From DAOULY01 sp034414595 (GTDB lineage Bacteria; Chloroflexota; Dehalococcoidia; SZUA-161; JAUWZY01): a DNA stretch of 64,000 nucleotides. Both the position numbers and the translations under genes were made by a program. Within the stretch, counting starts at the first letter, position 1. The number at the start of each line of letters is the position of its first letter. Location of the stretch: the NCBI GenBank assembly GCA_034414595.1, contig DAOULY010000021.1:310001-374000 (forward strand), read 5' to 3'. The notes beneath the pieces are model-generated. The model was given only the letters and a program-made list of their open reading frames with translations. It did not search any database and was not told where the DNA came from. Shown here in pieces: positions 8,056 to 16,511 of this stretch.

Positions 8056-8526
8056 GTGAAAAGGTTAATGATATTTGTACTGGCGGTAGTATTGTCGCTG
8101 TGCATGGTGCCAGCCGTGGCAGTAAGTGCGTCACCACCAACAGAGGTGAGCGGCACCTTTGAGCTTACTAGTTTTAACGTCACCAATGCCAAAACGGCTA
8201 ATGGTAATGAGATCCTCACCGTGAGTCTCACGACTGAGTGGATAGGAGACTTCGTGGGAACCGACGAAGGTGTTGGGAAAATGGTGTTACATCCTAATGG
8301 CGACTATACAATACATACCATTTCAACCTGGACCGGTAGTTACCTTGGCGGGCCAGAAGGCACCATGGTCTTTCATACTAGCAACAAGGGCAATGATTTT
8401 ACTGGTGAGTTTAGAGGGCGAATTACAATCATCAGCAGCACAGGCGGTCTAGCTGGCCTCCATGGTGTGTTAAACATCGAGGGTCCTCTTATCACATATT
8501 CAGGAAAGATACACTTCGAACCATAA
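8056..8526 (+). CDS. Exported beta-rich protein (DUF3224-like)
   Basis: The product is about 156 residues from GTG 8056; an in-frame TTG at 8050 is also possible. The N-terminus is a classic signal peptide: KR, then LMIFVLAVVLSLCMVPAVAV, with a likely cut after the SAS. The mature part is a small beta-strand-rich domain with SGTFELTSF, a threonine- and glycine-rich middle (EGTMVFHTSNKG) and a final GLHGVLNIEG...YSGKIHF strand pair. This order resembles DUF3224-type proteins, whose function is unknown. It stands alone in the accessory region. Confidence 0.68.
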   Translation: MKRLMIFVLAVVLSLCMVPAVAVSASPPTEVSGTFELTSFNVTNAKTANGNEILTVSLTTEWIGDFVGTDEGVGKMVLHPNGDYTIHTISTWTGSYLGGPEGTMVFHTSNKGNDFTGEFRGRITIISSTGGLAGLHGVLNIEGPLITYSGKIHFEP

Positions 8527-8711
8527 AGACAGCGGATTGACTGCAGTTGCCATTCTAGCTTTACTTATAGTCTACACTGCGAGTAGACAGCCAAGAGTAC
8601 TCTCAAGGGAGGGGCGATAAGGCACTCCTGAACTGTATACCAGAATCTAGCCTACTTTGAGCTTAAAAGAAAAACTAGTCTAATAATAAAGTCGTCATCA
8701 CGGAGGTTCTT

Positions 8712-9167
8712 ATGTTTGCACTATCAAAACCTGAAAATTCTCTACAGCAAGTGGTAACGGCACAGCGTTTTGCCGTGCTTGCTACCCAGCAAAACGCTCA
8801 ACCATACATTAACCTAGTCGCGTTCGCTGCATCTGATGATTTATCATATATCTTATTCGCCACCAGCCGTAACACACAGAAGTATCGGAATATACAAGAG
8901 AATGACAAGGTTGCCATTCTAATTGATAGTCGACGTAACGAACCATCTGATTTAACTGGGGCGCTAGCAATCACAGCGCTAGGCTCGGCTAACGAGGTAA
9001 CAGAGGATGAAAAGGGTAAGCTAGAAAAAAACTATCTAGATCGCCATCCGGATCTAATAGATTTTATTCGCAGACCAGAAACAGCCATCATAAGGTTAAC
9101 AGTAACGGACTATATTCTCGCACGGTTTGACAGAGTGGAACGAATACAATTGGACAACTATTCTTAG
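8712..9167 (+). CDS. Pyridoxamine 5'-phosphate oxidase-like flavin-binding protein
   Basis: A GGAGG sequence precedes ATG 8712. The 151-residue product has the split-barrel pattern of the PNPOx-like family: an opening helix, FAVLATQQNAQPYINLVAF, then YILFATSRNTQKYRNIQENDKVAILIDSR, where the TxKYRNI stretch forms the flavin-phosphate contact. It ends with IIRLTVTDYILARFDRVE. Members bind FMN, F420 or haem and act as small oxidoreductases. No partner gene is evident and the substrate cannot be told. The length is normal for the family. Confidence 0.85.
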   Translation: MFALSKPENSLQQVVTAQRFAVLATQQNAQPYINLVAFAASDDLSYILFATSRNTQKYRNIQENDKVAILIDSRRNEPSDLTGALAITALGSANEVTEDEKGKLEKNYLDRHPDLIDFIRRPETAIIRLTVTDYILARFDRVERIQLDNYS

Positions 9168-9392
9168 CAAGCACTTGTGGGGCGTGCTAGGCAGCTGGCA
9201 TTTCTGGATCACATAGGCAGCAACTTCTTTGTGAGGCAATTCCTGAAGTCCTTCCCAGGGTATGATAGTAGACCATTGCTTGTCAGACAGCAGCTCGCTG
9301 AGACATAAGAAGAGCCATCTATACTTTCCACAAATACTAAGGCCCTAGACATTACTGTGACGGCCCATGAACCGTTCGGAAAGGAGGTCACT

Positions 9393-10484
9393 ATGAATGC
9401 TGTGAAGTTGGAAGATAATGTCTGTCTGATAGAATTGCCTTCAGAGCTGACCGACCCCGATGAGAGGCCATATTTTGACGCGTATGCGCCCCAGTCATGG
9501 GCTCAAAACCACTATATAATAATAGATTTCAGTGCGGTTCATATTATTAATGGTCTTGGTGCCACCATGCTTGTTAAGTTCAGTACCCTGGCTAGACGGC
9601 GCGGGCAGCATCTACTTGCTATTGGCGTGAGCGATCATTACAGGGATGTTCTAAAGGTAACAGGCCTGGATAAAGCGATTTTGATATGCAGTAGCCTAGA
9701 AGAGGCATTCACAGTCGCACAAGTTTCTGAAAGCGATTTGCTATTTCGGAAGGTTCAACAGGTGACGGCTCGAGATACGTCATACTGGGCAAAGCCAGTT
9801 GTCTGGCTGAGTATGCCAGCAATGCCCTCAGAGGCAATTAATCTAAACATGAAGGGCCGACGTGTTGTTGGACCAGTTGACGGTTTTGGGCAGCTATGGC
9901 AAAAAACTTACCGCCTGAAAGTTGACAAATTAGATATAACGCCGGGAGATGTTATTGGGACACTGAAACGAAACTTCCCAAGCTTTCAACCGTCGTACAA
10001 TCGATTCTATACCACGGAGAAGGGCATACAGCCTGGTGAGGTAGTGGCGATCGATTCATCAACACCGGGCGGTCCGGTTTCAACAGGTATAATGGTGCTG
10101 TATGCGGATGAGAGATCATTTACTTTCATCACGCCACAAGGTCATCCGGAATCCGGCTGGGTCTCTTTCAGCGCCTTCGAGACGAATAATCAAATAGTAG
10201 CACAGATTCTGGGGCTCGCCCGAGCTAATGACCCAGTATATGAAGCAGCTTTCCGCACAGTTGGCTCAAAGATGCAGGTCAAGATCTGGACCCATGTGAT
10301 TACCTCGCTTGCAATTTACCTTGGGATACCAGCAGATGTCACTGTTGAAGCTGTATGCATGGACCCACGAATGCAATGGTCACAGGCAGGTAATGTCTGG
10401 TACAACGCCCAGATAAGGACCATGCTCTACATGCCTTTCCTTTGGTTGAAGAGAGCGACCAGAGGCCAATCGAAAAAGGAATAA
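9393..10484 (+). CDS. STAS-domain protein with uncharacterised C-terminal domain
   Basis: I start at ATG 9393 because AAAGGAGG lies at the right distance; an upstream in-frame ATG at 9357 has no site. Residues 1-110 form a STAS domain like anti-sigma-factor antagonists: NAVKLEDNVCLIELPSEL, YIIIDFSAVHIINGLGATML, and RGQHLLAIGVSDHYRDVLKVTGLDKAILI. The usual phosphorylatable Ser/Thr position reads as NGLG, so classical partner switching is uncertain. Residues 140-350 are a second domain with VVGPVDGFGQLWQKTYRL and FTFITPQGHPESGWVSF, loosely like DUF1990/SRPBCC folds. Only nine bases separate it from the FAD enzyme downstream, so the two are probably one operon. Confidence 0.75.
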   Translation: MNAVKLEDNVCLIELPSELTDPDERPYFDAYAPQSWAQNHYIIIDFSAVHIINGLGATMLVKFSTLARRRGQHLLAIGVSDHYRDVLKVTGLDKAILICSSLEEAFTVAQVSESDLLFRKVQQVTARDTSYWAKPVVWLSMPAMPSEAINLNMKGRRVVGPVDGFGQLWQKTYRLKVDKLDITPGDVIGTLKRNFPSFQPSYNRFYTTEKGIQPGEVVAIDSSTPGGPVSTGIMVLYADERSFTFITPQGHPESGWVSFSAFETNNQIVAQILGLARANDPVYEAAFRTVGSKMQVKIWTHVITSLAIYLGIPADVTVEAVCMDPRMQWSQAGNVWYNAQIRTMLYMPFLWLKRATRGQSKKE

Positions 10485-10493
10485 TAGAGCACT

Positions 10494-11927
10494 ATGGGAG
10501 AACGCTCCTCATCTAAAGCTATTGTCGTAGGATCAGGCCCCAATGGCTTGGCGGCGGCAATTACGTTTGCTAAGGCTGGTATTCCCGTGACAGTCTATGA
10601 ACGGAATAGCATCATTGGTGGTTCTTGCCGCTCATCTGAGCTTATTAATCCTGGCTATTTACACGACATTGGATCGGCTATTCACCCACTTGCAGTAGTC
10701 TCACCATTCTTCCAGAAACTTCCTTTAAAAGACCACGGATTGAAGTGGATAACCCCTCCGGCTGCGTTGGCACATCCTTTCGATGATGGGACCGCAGTTC
10801 TGGTAACAAAGCCGATAAATGAAACCGCCTCAATGCTTGACGATTGCGACAACAAATCATACCAAAGGTTAATGGGGCCAGTGTTGGATAAATGGCCAGA
10901 GATAGTCAGTGAAGTGATGTATTTTCCGCGGGTTTCTACTGATCACCCTCGTACTTTACTCAATTTTGGTTATCGCGCAATGCGATCCGCTGTAGGGCTT
11001 GCGGAGTCGTTTTTTAAAGGGGCTCGAGCCCGCGCTTTGATAGCCGGTCTTGGAGCCCATTCGGTAATGAGTCTTGAACGTAGAGCTAGCGCTGCTGTCG
11101 GGCTGGTTCTTGCTTTAGCAGCACATAATACGGGTTGGTCAATAGCAGAAGGAGGGTCGCAAAGAATAACGGATGCACTAGCCAGTTATCTGATCAAACT
11201 GGGGGGGGATATCATTACCGACCATGAAGTGCAATCTCTTGACCAGTTGCCTCCTTATAAGATACTTATGCTAGATGTAACACCGCATCAATTCCTGAAC
11301 ATGGCAATACAGCAATTACCAGATGCATACAAGCGGAGATTAGGTAATTATAAATATGGGCCTGGTGTTTTCAAGCTTGACTGGATACTTGACGGGCCGA
11401 TTCCGTGGAAAGCAAAAGAATGCCTAGCTGCAGGTACGGTGCATCTGGGAGGAAGTCTTGAGGAAATAGCCGCCGCTGAAAGAAGCGTTTGGAAAAACGA
11501 CCACCCGGAAAAACCTTTCGTTATTCTAGCTCAACCCAGCCTTTTTGATCGCGCCCGTGCTCAAGGCAGCGGGCATATATTATGGGCATATAGCCATGTC
11601 CCCCAAGGTTCTTACTATAACATGATCGGGAGAATAGAAGCACAAATAGAACGCTTTGCGCCTGGCTTTAAGGAGAGAATAATCGGCCGGCATGTTATGT
11701 ACCCCTCTGATTTGGAGAAAGACGATCCCAACTGCATTGGTGGTGATATTACGGGGGGCTCCCAAAGTATGAGGAGGCTCCTTTTCCCAAAGATAAATTA
11801 CAGTACACCGATACCTAATGTTTTTTTGTGTTCCGCCTCTACACCACCCGGCCCAGGAGTACACGGTATGTGTGGCGTTAGAGCCTCCAATCTGGCTCTT
11901 AAGATAATGAAAGTTATTTGTATGTAG
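10494..11927 (+). CDS. Phytoene-desaturase-family FAD-dependent oxidoreductase
   Basis: This 477-residue flavoenzyme has an N-terminal dinucleotide-binding motif (IVVGSGPNGLAAAITFAKAG followed by VYERNSIIGGS). The C-terminal FAD-closing segment is FLCSASTPPGPGVHGMCGVRA. Both are typical of the CrtI/CrtN/PYROXD2 superfamily, which desaturates or isomerises polyenes or acts on related substrates. The middle GLGAHSVMSLER and GWSIAEGGSQRITDALASYL fit the same family. It follows the STAS gene closely. A CrtQ-like and CrtO-like pair lies 210 bases downstream inside inverted repeats, so a carotenoid or other isoprenoid substrate is possible. No phytoene synthase is in the window, and the exact reaction is unknown. 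Confidence 0.85.
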   Translation: MGERSSSKAIVVGSGPNGLAAAITFAKAGIPVTVYERNSIIGGSCRSSELINPGYLHDIGSAIHPLAVVSPFFQKLPLKDHGLKWITPPAALAHPFDDGTAVLVTKPINETASMLDDCDNKSYQRLMGPVLDKWPEIVSEVMYFPRVSTDHPRTLLNFGYRAMRSAVGLAESFFKGARARALIAGLGAHSVMSLERRASAAVGLVLALAAHNTGWSIAEGGSQRITDALASYLIKLGGDIITDHEVQSLDQLPPYKILMLDVTPHQFLNMAIQQLPDAYKRRLGNYKYGPGVFKLDWILDGPIPWKAKECLAAGTVHLGGSLEEIAAAERSVWKNDHPEKPFVILAQPSLFDRARAQGSGHILWAYSHVPQGSYYNMIGRIEAQIERFAPGFKERIIGRHVMYPSDLEKDDPNCIGGDITGGSQSMRRLLFPKINYSTPIPNVFLCSASTPPGPGVHGMCGVRASNLALKIMKVICM

Positions 11928-12063
11928 TCAGAGACTTTTGGCGTTTATATATATATTTCTAAAGAACAAGATTCCCAGGCCGTTTACCAGCAATCTCTAG
12001 AATCCTTTGCTTGCCACCCTTCTATCAGAAGGTAGCCCTTTTTCATAGTTAAAATGAATTTGC

Positions 12064-12103
12064 CTCTAACTTAACAAGCGGTATCATTATTGGGGGCCGG
12101 TCA
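12064..12103 (+). repeat. 40-bp inverted repeat, left copy (RepA)
   Basis: It begins CTCTAACTTAACAAGCGGTA and continues through ATTATTGGGGG to a final CCGGTCA. Its reverse complement occurs at 13870-13909 with only two differences in 40 bases. A third, 33-bp copy lies at 36166-36198. The left and right copies enclose exactly the two-gene glycosyltransferase/acyltransferase unit, like the ends of a mobile cassette. Confidence 0.9.
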
Positions 12104-12136
12104 ATCCCAACCGACTATAATTCGAAGTGAAGACAG

Positions 12137-13261
12137 ATGGATGTTACCGACCTTATTATTCTGATTGTATTCTGGTCTCTCGGTTTTTTCTTTTTGTTCC
12201 GAATCCCGCGTTGCAGAAAAAGCAGTGGAAAGATTAGGTCATATCCTTCCGTATCCATCATAATACCAGCTCGTAATGAAGAAAAGTCACTTCCTATCCT
12301 CTTAGAATCTCTTAGAGACCAAGATTTCATCTGGGATGAAATCTTGGTCGTTATTAATCAATCGGAAGACAGAACTATGGAAATCGCCGAGAGTGCGGGA
12401 GTGATAACCATCCAGTCAGAGCTCTTACCTGAAGGTTGGGTCGGGAAAACATGGGCATGCCATCAGGGTTCTCAGGCAGCAAAGGGAGATATTCTAGTTT
12501 TTCTCGATGCGGACACATGCATTGAAAAGGACGGTCTTAATAGGATTGTAGACACCTACCTGAGAATGGATGGTGTTGTCTCAATACAGCCATATCACAA
12601 GACCAGGAAACTTTATGAACAGCTATCTGCGTTTTTCAACATCATCGAGATGGGAGCGATGGGCACTTTTACCATATTTGGTGACCTTCTTAAGCCAATA
12701 GGGCTCTTTGGCCCGTGTGTAGTAACGAGAAATAGACACTATCTCGAAACTGGCGGTCATATAGCGGTCAAAGGTGAAGTAGTGGAGGATCTCGCCCTCG
12801 GCAATAGGTTCAAGAAACAGAAAACCCCAATATACTGTTATGGTGGAAAGGGTACCATCTCCTTCCGTATGTATCCAAATGGCGTGAGAGAGCTCGTAGA
12901 TGGCTGGAGCAAAGGTTTCGCTACGGGGGCTATCAAGACTTACATTCCCATACTCCTAGCAATTATTGCTTGGGTTGGAGGTGGCATCAGCGCGACAAGG
13001 TACGTTGTGGAAGCAATATCCAGTATGAACGCTATCTCTATTCTGGTGTGGACTTTGACTTATCTCGGGTACGCCATGCAAATATACTGGATGTTATTCC
13101 GATTGGGTACATTCAGTATCTATACTGCTCTCTTTTACCCGGTTTCTCTACTATTCTTTATAGTAATTTTCCTGCGTTCGTTCTTCTTGATTTTCATTAG
13201 GAGAAGAGTAAGGTGGAAGGGAGTTACCATACCTCTGAAAGACGAGGATCTAAAGAAATGA
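12137..13261 (+). CDS. Family 2 glycosyltransferase, CrtQ-like, membrane-anchored
   Basis: The 374-residue protein has an N-terminal membrane helix (LIILIVFWSLGFFFLF) and a GT-A domain: VSIIIPARNEEKSLPILLESL, the metal-binding DXD as VFLDADTCIEKDG, and a catalytic ED in VVEDLALGNRFKK. At least three C-terminal membrane helices follow from about residue 275. This matches glycosyltransferases such as CrtQ, which glucosylates 4,4'-diaponeurosporenoate in staphyloxanthin synthesis. The link is strengthened by the CrtO-like gene whose start overlaps this stop by four bases (ATGA). The lipid acceptor here is unknown. Start spacing is weak but the ATG at 12137 precedes the first helix properly. Confidence 0.9.
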   Translation: MDVTDLIILIVFWSLGFFFLFRIPRCRKSSGKIRSYPSVSIIIPARNEEKSLPILLESLRDQDFIWDEILVVINQSEDRTMEIAESAGVITIQSELLPEGWVGKTWACHQGSQAAKGDILVFLDADTCIEKDGLNRIVDTYLRMDGVVSIQPYHKTRKLYEQLSAFFNIIEMGAMGTFTIFGDLLKPIGLFGPCVVTRNRHYLETGGHIAVKGEVVEDLALGNRFKKQKTPIYCYGGKGTISFRMYPNGVRELVDGWSKGFATGAIKTYIPILLAIIAWVGGGISATRYVVEAISSMNAISILVWTLTYLGYAMQIYWMLFRLGTFSIYTALFYPVSLLFFIVIFLRSFFLIFIRRRVRWKGVTIPLKDEDLKK

Positions 13262-13755
13262 TTTTTCATTTGTCTAGTGCGTTGACCATTGCAATCGACT
13301 TTATCGTATGGTTGGTCATCCATGTCGGTGTTTCCGGTTCGGTCGCGAAAATGCGTATCGAATCATTTAATCCAGAATCGTGGCTTTATAGAGAACGCAG
13401 TTGGGAAAGAGACGGAAGAATTTATCAAGCTTTCCTCAGAATCAAAACATGGAAAGGATTTCTGCCAGACGGTGCCGCCGTATTTAGGGGTGGATTCCGG
13501 AAAAAGCATCTCAGCTACTACAATGTGGAATATATACGAAGATTTGCCATTGAGACCTGCCGGGCTGAGCTAACGCATTGGGTAATTTTTATTTTTTCGA
13601 TAGTCTTTTTCATTTGGAATGAATGGTGGATTGGTATGATCATGATAGCCTATGGATTTATTGTGAATGTACCCTGCATTGTTACGCAGCGATATAACAG
13701 AATAAGATTGAGAAGAATCTATAGTTTATGTAGTCAGCGGAAGTGTGACAGATGA
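13258..13755 (+). CDS. CrtO-like membrane acyltransferase
   Basis: ATG 13258 overlaps the upstream TGA, indicating translational coupling. The 165-residue product has an N-terminal helix, then the family signature FNPESWLYRERSWERDGRIY, IKTWKGFLPDGAAVF, GGFRKKHL and ETCRAELTHW. Two more helices and a final PCIVTQRYNRIRLRRI follow. This is the pattern of glycosyl-4,4'-diaponeurosporenoate acyltransferase (CrtO), which esterifies the sugar of a glycosylated carotenoid acid. With the glycosyltransferase just upstream, the unit probably makes an acylated glycolipid. The acceptor need not be a carotenoid. Length and topology are normal. Confidence 0.82.
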   Translation: MIFHLSSALTIAIDFIVWLVIHVGVSGSVAKMRIESFNPESWLYRERSWERDGRIYQAFLRIKTWKGFLPDGAAVFRGGFRKKHLSYYNVEYIRRFAIETCRAELTHWVIFIFSIVFFIWNEWWIGMIMIAYGFIVNVPCIVTQRYNRIRLRRIYSLCSQRKCDR

Positions 13756-14207
13756 CCCTTTGAAAATAATAGACACTTCAGAGACCACTCTCCTGCTTCC
13801 TGACGGTTCTATTATAGTCTCTTCTTGCTTGTAATATACTACTCTTTACCTCTCTTTTCTGTGACCTACTGACCGGCCCCCAATAATGACACCACTTGTT
13901 AAGTTAGAGTTGGGGGTATGACCACAGGCATTATTGCCTCAGGAGCAGATGGTCGATAGCCAAGCGAGCTATGTGAATCTGGTTGTATTCCTTCTGCCAG
14001 TTCTCCAATAGTATCTTTTCCTCCTGCTATATGAATTATGCGAAAGCGCGACGTTTTGGCCCCCGGAAAAGACCGCACACTTCAGAATCTCTAGCCTGCT
14101 CCGTGATGTTTCCTCGCTGAGTCCGTGCGGAGTTTACAAGAGGACGTAATGTACAGCAATGCGATAACAATTGCTCGTATTGTTCAATATGTACCATTTT
14201 CCCTCTA
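13756..14207. other. Intergenic stretch containing the right inverted repeat
   Basis: Apart from the repeat at 13870-13909 I see no gene here. A minus-strand open frame at 14036-14278 overlaps the winged-helix gene and has no family resemblance or ribosome site, so I treat it as chance. Confidence 0.5.
13870..13909 (-). repeat. 40-bp inverted repeat, right copy (RepA)
   Basis: The reverse complement begins CTCTAACTTAACAAGTGGTG and ends CCGGTCA, matching the left copy at 38 of 40 positions. The spacing between copies is about 1.8 kb. No matching short target duplication is visible outside the two copies. Confidence 0.9.
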
Positions 14208-14483
14208 TTATCTGCGTCTCCGAGCCATGTATTCGGAGTAGAACTTTCCTTTTTCGTGCAAATACCGGAGGCGAGCATAACCCTTCTCAGTTAGAATCCA
14301 TGCCCCCCTTTCCGCATGTTTCACTATATAGGGTATAGCCAGCCCTTCCTTCCGAAGCCTTCTCAGCTTCGCAGTCGCTCCCCAGTAGCTATATCCCAGC
14401 TCGGTGAGGTGGTACAGCCAGAGGATGTCATGGCGAGCTATCAAATCAAGGAGCTCGTATTTAGATAATATCCTTTTGTGCAT
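14208..14483 (-). CDS. Small winged-helix DNA-binding protein
   Basis: The 91-residue basic protein starts at ATG 14483. The pattern is LLDLIARHDILWLYHLTEL, then WGATAKLRRLRKEGLAIPYI, then GAWILTEKGYARL. That is a helix-turn-helix with a recognition helix rich in Arg/Lys and a beta wing ending in LTEKG, as in replication-relaxation or MarR-like small regulators of mobile elements. A 23-bp palindrome (14475-14497) overlaps its start codon and would let it control itself. It lies just left of the tRNA-Ala scar, at the edge of the accessory region. Confidence 0.75.
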   Translation of the reverse strand: MHKRILSKYELLDLIARHDILWLYHLTELGYSYWGATAKLRRLRKEGLAIPYIVKHAERGAWILTEKGYARLRYLHEKGKFYSEYMARRRR

Positions 14484-14497
14484 CTTAGATGCACAAA
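14475..14497. promoter_or_regulatory. Perfect 23-bp palindrome over the winged-helix gene start (candidate operator)
   Basis: The arms TTTGTGCATC and GATGCACAAA (10 bp each) are separated by TTA and are exact. The start codon of the minus-strand winged-helix gene at 14481-14483 lies inside the left arm. A protein bound here would block initiation, which fits an autoregulated repressor. There is no T-run, so it is not a terminator. Confidence 0.55.
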
Positions 14498-14902
14498 CCC
14501 TTCTACGTGTCCTTCAAAGACTGTTAGCTGCGCTTCCATTCTATCAGATTCCACAGTTCACCTTCAACTTCCTGCCCCCAAGGCGAGGCTTCCAGAGCCG
14601 CTACAAAATGATATTGCGATGCCCCGGAAGTCCGGCAAACAGCCCCCTGATTACGCCATAGTGGCCACAAATAGCCCCAACCAGGCTAAGGAGACGACTG
14701 TTGACCCCACACAGGCCCATTTTATGCCCTAGAGCGCGTCTTCATTAAGCGATATCATCACAACATATTATATTGTTCTCGAAAATCCCAGTTTTCCTGA
14801 ATTCAGTAAACATTTTCTAAAAACTATTGCATTGACGATGGGGGCAGGTTATGATGAGGGCTGAAAAACTGAATAAAGGGGGAAGTGATGGAAACCACCG
14901 AC
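14498..14902. other. Gene-free stretch left of the tRNA-Ala scar
   Basis: I find no convincing gene on either strand. Several overlapping short frames cover it, but none has a ribosome site or family features. By the integration model this would be the terminal DNA of an element inserted at tRNA-Ala. Confidence 0.45.
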
Positions 14903-14947
14903 TTTGCATCGCAGAGGTCGGGGGTTCGAATCCCCCTATCTCCACCA
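14903..14947 (+). pseudogene. 3' half of tRNA-Ala(TGC): likely attachment-site scar
   Basis: The sequence reads from the anticodon loop (TTTGCAT, anticodon TGC) through AGGTC, a perfect T-arm (GGGGG TTCGAAT CCCCC), the acceptor 3' strand TATCTCC, and an encoded ACCA. The T at position 70 fits the G3:U70 identity pair of tRNA-Ala. The bases 5' of the loop cannot form the anticodon stem (CCGAC does not pair with CGCAG), and no acceptor 5' strand exists upstream. Identity starting in the anticodon loop and running to the 3' end is what tyrosine integrases leave at tRNA genes. Confidence 0.8.
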
Positions 14948-15447
14948 AAGGTATCAATAGGCAGAACTCCTATCGCCTGAGTCTCTTCTCCATATGGCAC
15001 AGACGGCAGCTTTTCGTCGCTATCGTTGATGTAGACGACCTCAAGGCGGTGAATGACCGTTATGGCCATCCGGCAAGTGATGCGTTGCTCCAAGAGATAG
15101 CATCTAGGCTGCGGACCTCTTTGCGTTCTTCGGACGTGATTGCACGCACTGGCGGAGATGAATGCGCGATTCTTCTGGACGGCATTGGCAGCGAAACTGC
15201 ACGCATAGCTGTAGAACGATGCCTGGCAGCCGTTAAACGGCTGCCACCTGTCGAGCATGAAATGAAGGCGACTGTCAGCATAGCTTCTTATCTGGCTCAG
15301 GTTTTGAGTGAAGAAGAACTATTGCAGAGGGCAAATGCTCTATGCTATGAAGCAAAAAGAGCTGGCGGGGATCGGATCCAGACAGCTGACGCTTCCGATC
15401 ATGGGCCTGGTAATCAGCTTCTATGCAAGATAAGAATCCGACCTTAG
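14948..15447 (+). pseudogene. Truncated GGDEF (diguanylate cyclase) domain
   Basis: The frame encodes most of a GGDEF domain: LFVAIVDVDDLKAVNDRYGHPASDALLQEI, then SDVIARTGGDECAILL with the signature as GGDEC, then ATVSIASY and RANALCYEAKRAGGDRI. The first 25 or so residues of the domain, including the DxLTGLxNRR part, are missing and replaced by sequence that would be translated from the tRNA scar. No start codon or ribosome site fits the remaining piece. It is a broken gene cut at the integration point. Residual cyclase activity is unlikely. Confidence 0.75.
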
Positions 15448-15470
15448 TTTGATCTGAAGATGGCATTCGA

Positions 15471-16511
15471 ATGAAAAGAGTGGTTATTGTTGGTGGCGGC
15501 GTTGCAGGATCATTCCTGGCTAATGAGCTGGGAGGCTCAGATTATCACGTTATAGTGTTTGATCACACAGTCCCGCGGGAGAAACCGTGCGGCGGCATGC
15601 TTAATCCTCTTATCCTTAGAGAATTTCCTTGGCTTGAGGAAATTCTGCCATCGAAGCGAGAAACTTACAACTTGCGGTACATATCCGCACATGGACACCA
15701 GACTGTCATCCCGTTCAGTATACCGGTACCCATAGTTTCCAGAAGGGAGTTCGACAGTGCTCTTCTGAAGCAGGCACTGTGCTACAAGAACGTGGAATTC
15801 ATTGGAGAGAAAGCCATTGATGTTAGAGATGGGCAAGGACAGTGGCAGGTCGTGACAACAAACCGTCAGGTAGCAGCTGACATATTAGTTGGAGCTGATG
15901 GCCCGAATAGCTTAATACGCAAAAGAGTAATCAAAAATCGAAGGGAACGTTTTGCTTTTGCCCTTGGCTGTTTCTTAGTGGATGATAAAGTCGATAGTAT
16001 TACTATCAAGACGTACGCCGACTTCGGGGGATGCGTTTGGCACTTCCCGAGGGCAGATCACGCAAGCGTGGGGATAGTCAGAGTATACGGTAGATCACCA
16101 TCAAGTGAAATGGCAGCCAAGCTGGCTGAATTCATCCGTGAATACACGCCAAATTCCAAAGTGATAGAAAGGTGGACAGCTTTAATTCCGTCAGCTGGTA
16201 GCCCAAGGTATTTTGAGGTCGCCTGCTGCGGCCGGAACTGGATATTGATAGGCGATGCAGCTGGCCATGCTCATCCTGTCACTGGAGCAGGAATATCTTA
16301 TGCCTTATATTCTGCGCACGCAGCTGCCGATGCGATCTTGCAGGGCGATACATGCATCTATGATAGACTCTGGCGTGAGCGATACGGAGATGCGCTTCGA
16401 AATGGCAGTGAAGTAATGGAAATGGTTCTGGAGATGGGAGGGAATGCTGGGCTCGCAACCTATCAAGTGATGCTTGAGCGATTCTTGGGTTTGAGATATC
16501 AGCCAAGTTAG
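15471..16511 (+). CDS. Geranylgeranyl-reductase-family FAD-dependent oxidoreductase
   Basis: The 346-residue flavoprotein shows the family's three hallmarks. There is an N-terminal dinucleotide fold (VVIVGGGVAGSFLANEL), a REKPCGGMLNP motif near residue 40, and a C-terminal FAD segment WILIGDAAGHAHPVTGAGIS. ILVGADGPNSLIRK in the middle is the usual DG motif. Members reduce polyprenyl chains of lipids or quinones, or hydroxylate aromatic compounds. It starts 23 bases after the broken GGDEF frame. Substrate is undetermined. No polyprenyl synthase is nearby, although the CrtQ/CrtO-like pair 1.7 kb to the left is also isoprenoid-related. Confidence 0.87.
   Translation: MKRVVIVGGGVAGSFLANELGGSDYHVIVFDHTVPREKPCGGMLNPLILREFPWLEEILPSKRETYNLRYISAHGHQTVIPFSIPVPIVSRREFDSALLKQALCYKNVEFIGEKAIDVRDGQGQWQVVTTNRQVAADILVGADGPNSLIRKRVIKNRRERFAFALGCFLVDDKVDSITIKTYADFGGCVWHFPRADHASVGIVRVYGRSPSSEMAAKLAEFIREYTPNSKVIERWTALIPSAGSPRYFEVACCGRNWILIGDAAGHAHPVTGAGISYALYSAHAAADAILQGDTCIYDRLWRERYGDALRNGSEVMEMVLEMGGNAGLATYQVMLERFLGLRYQPS

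Noticed and set aside
7860..8162. A 100-codon frame before the exported protein
   Set aside because: It overlaps the signal peptide coding region in another frame, lacks a ribosome site and matches no family.
14036..14278. An 80-codon minus-strand frame overlapping the winged-helix gene
   Set aside because: It lies in another frame over the end of a better-supported gene, with no motif.
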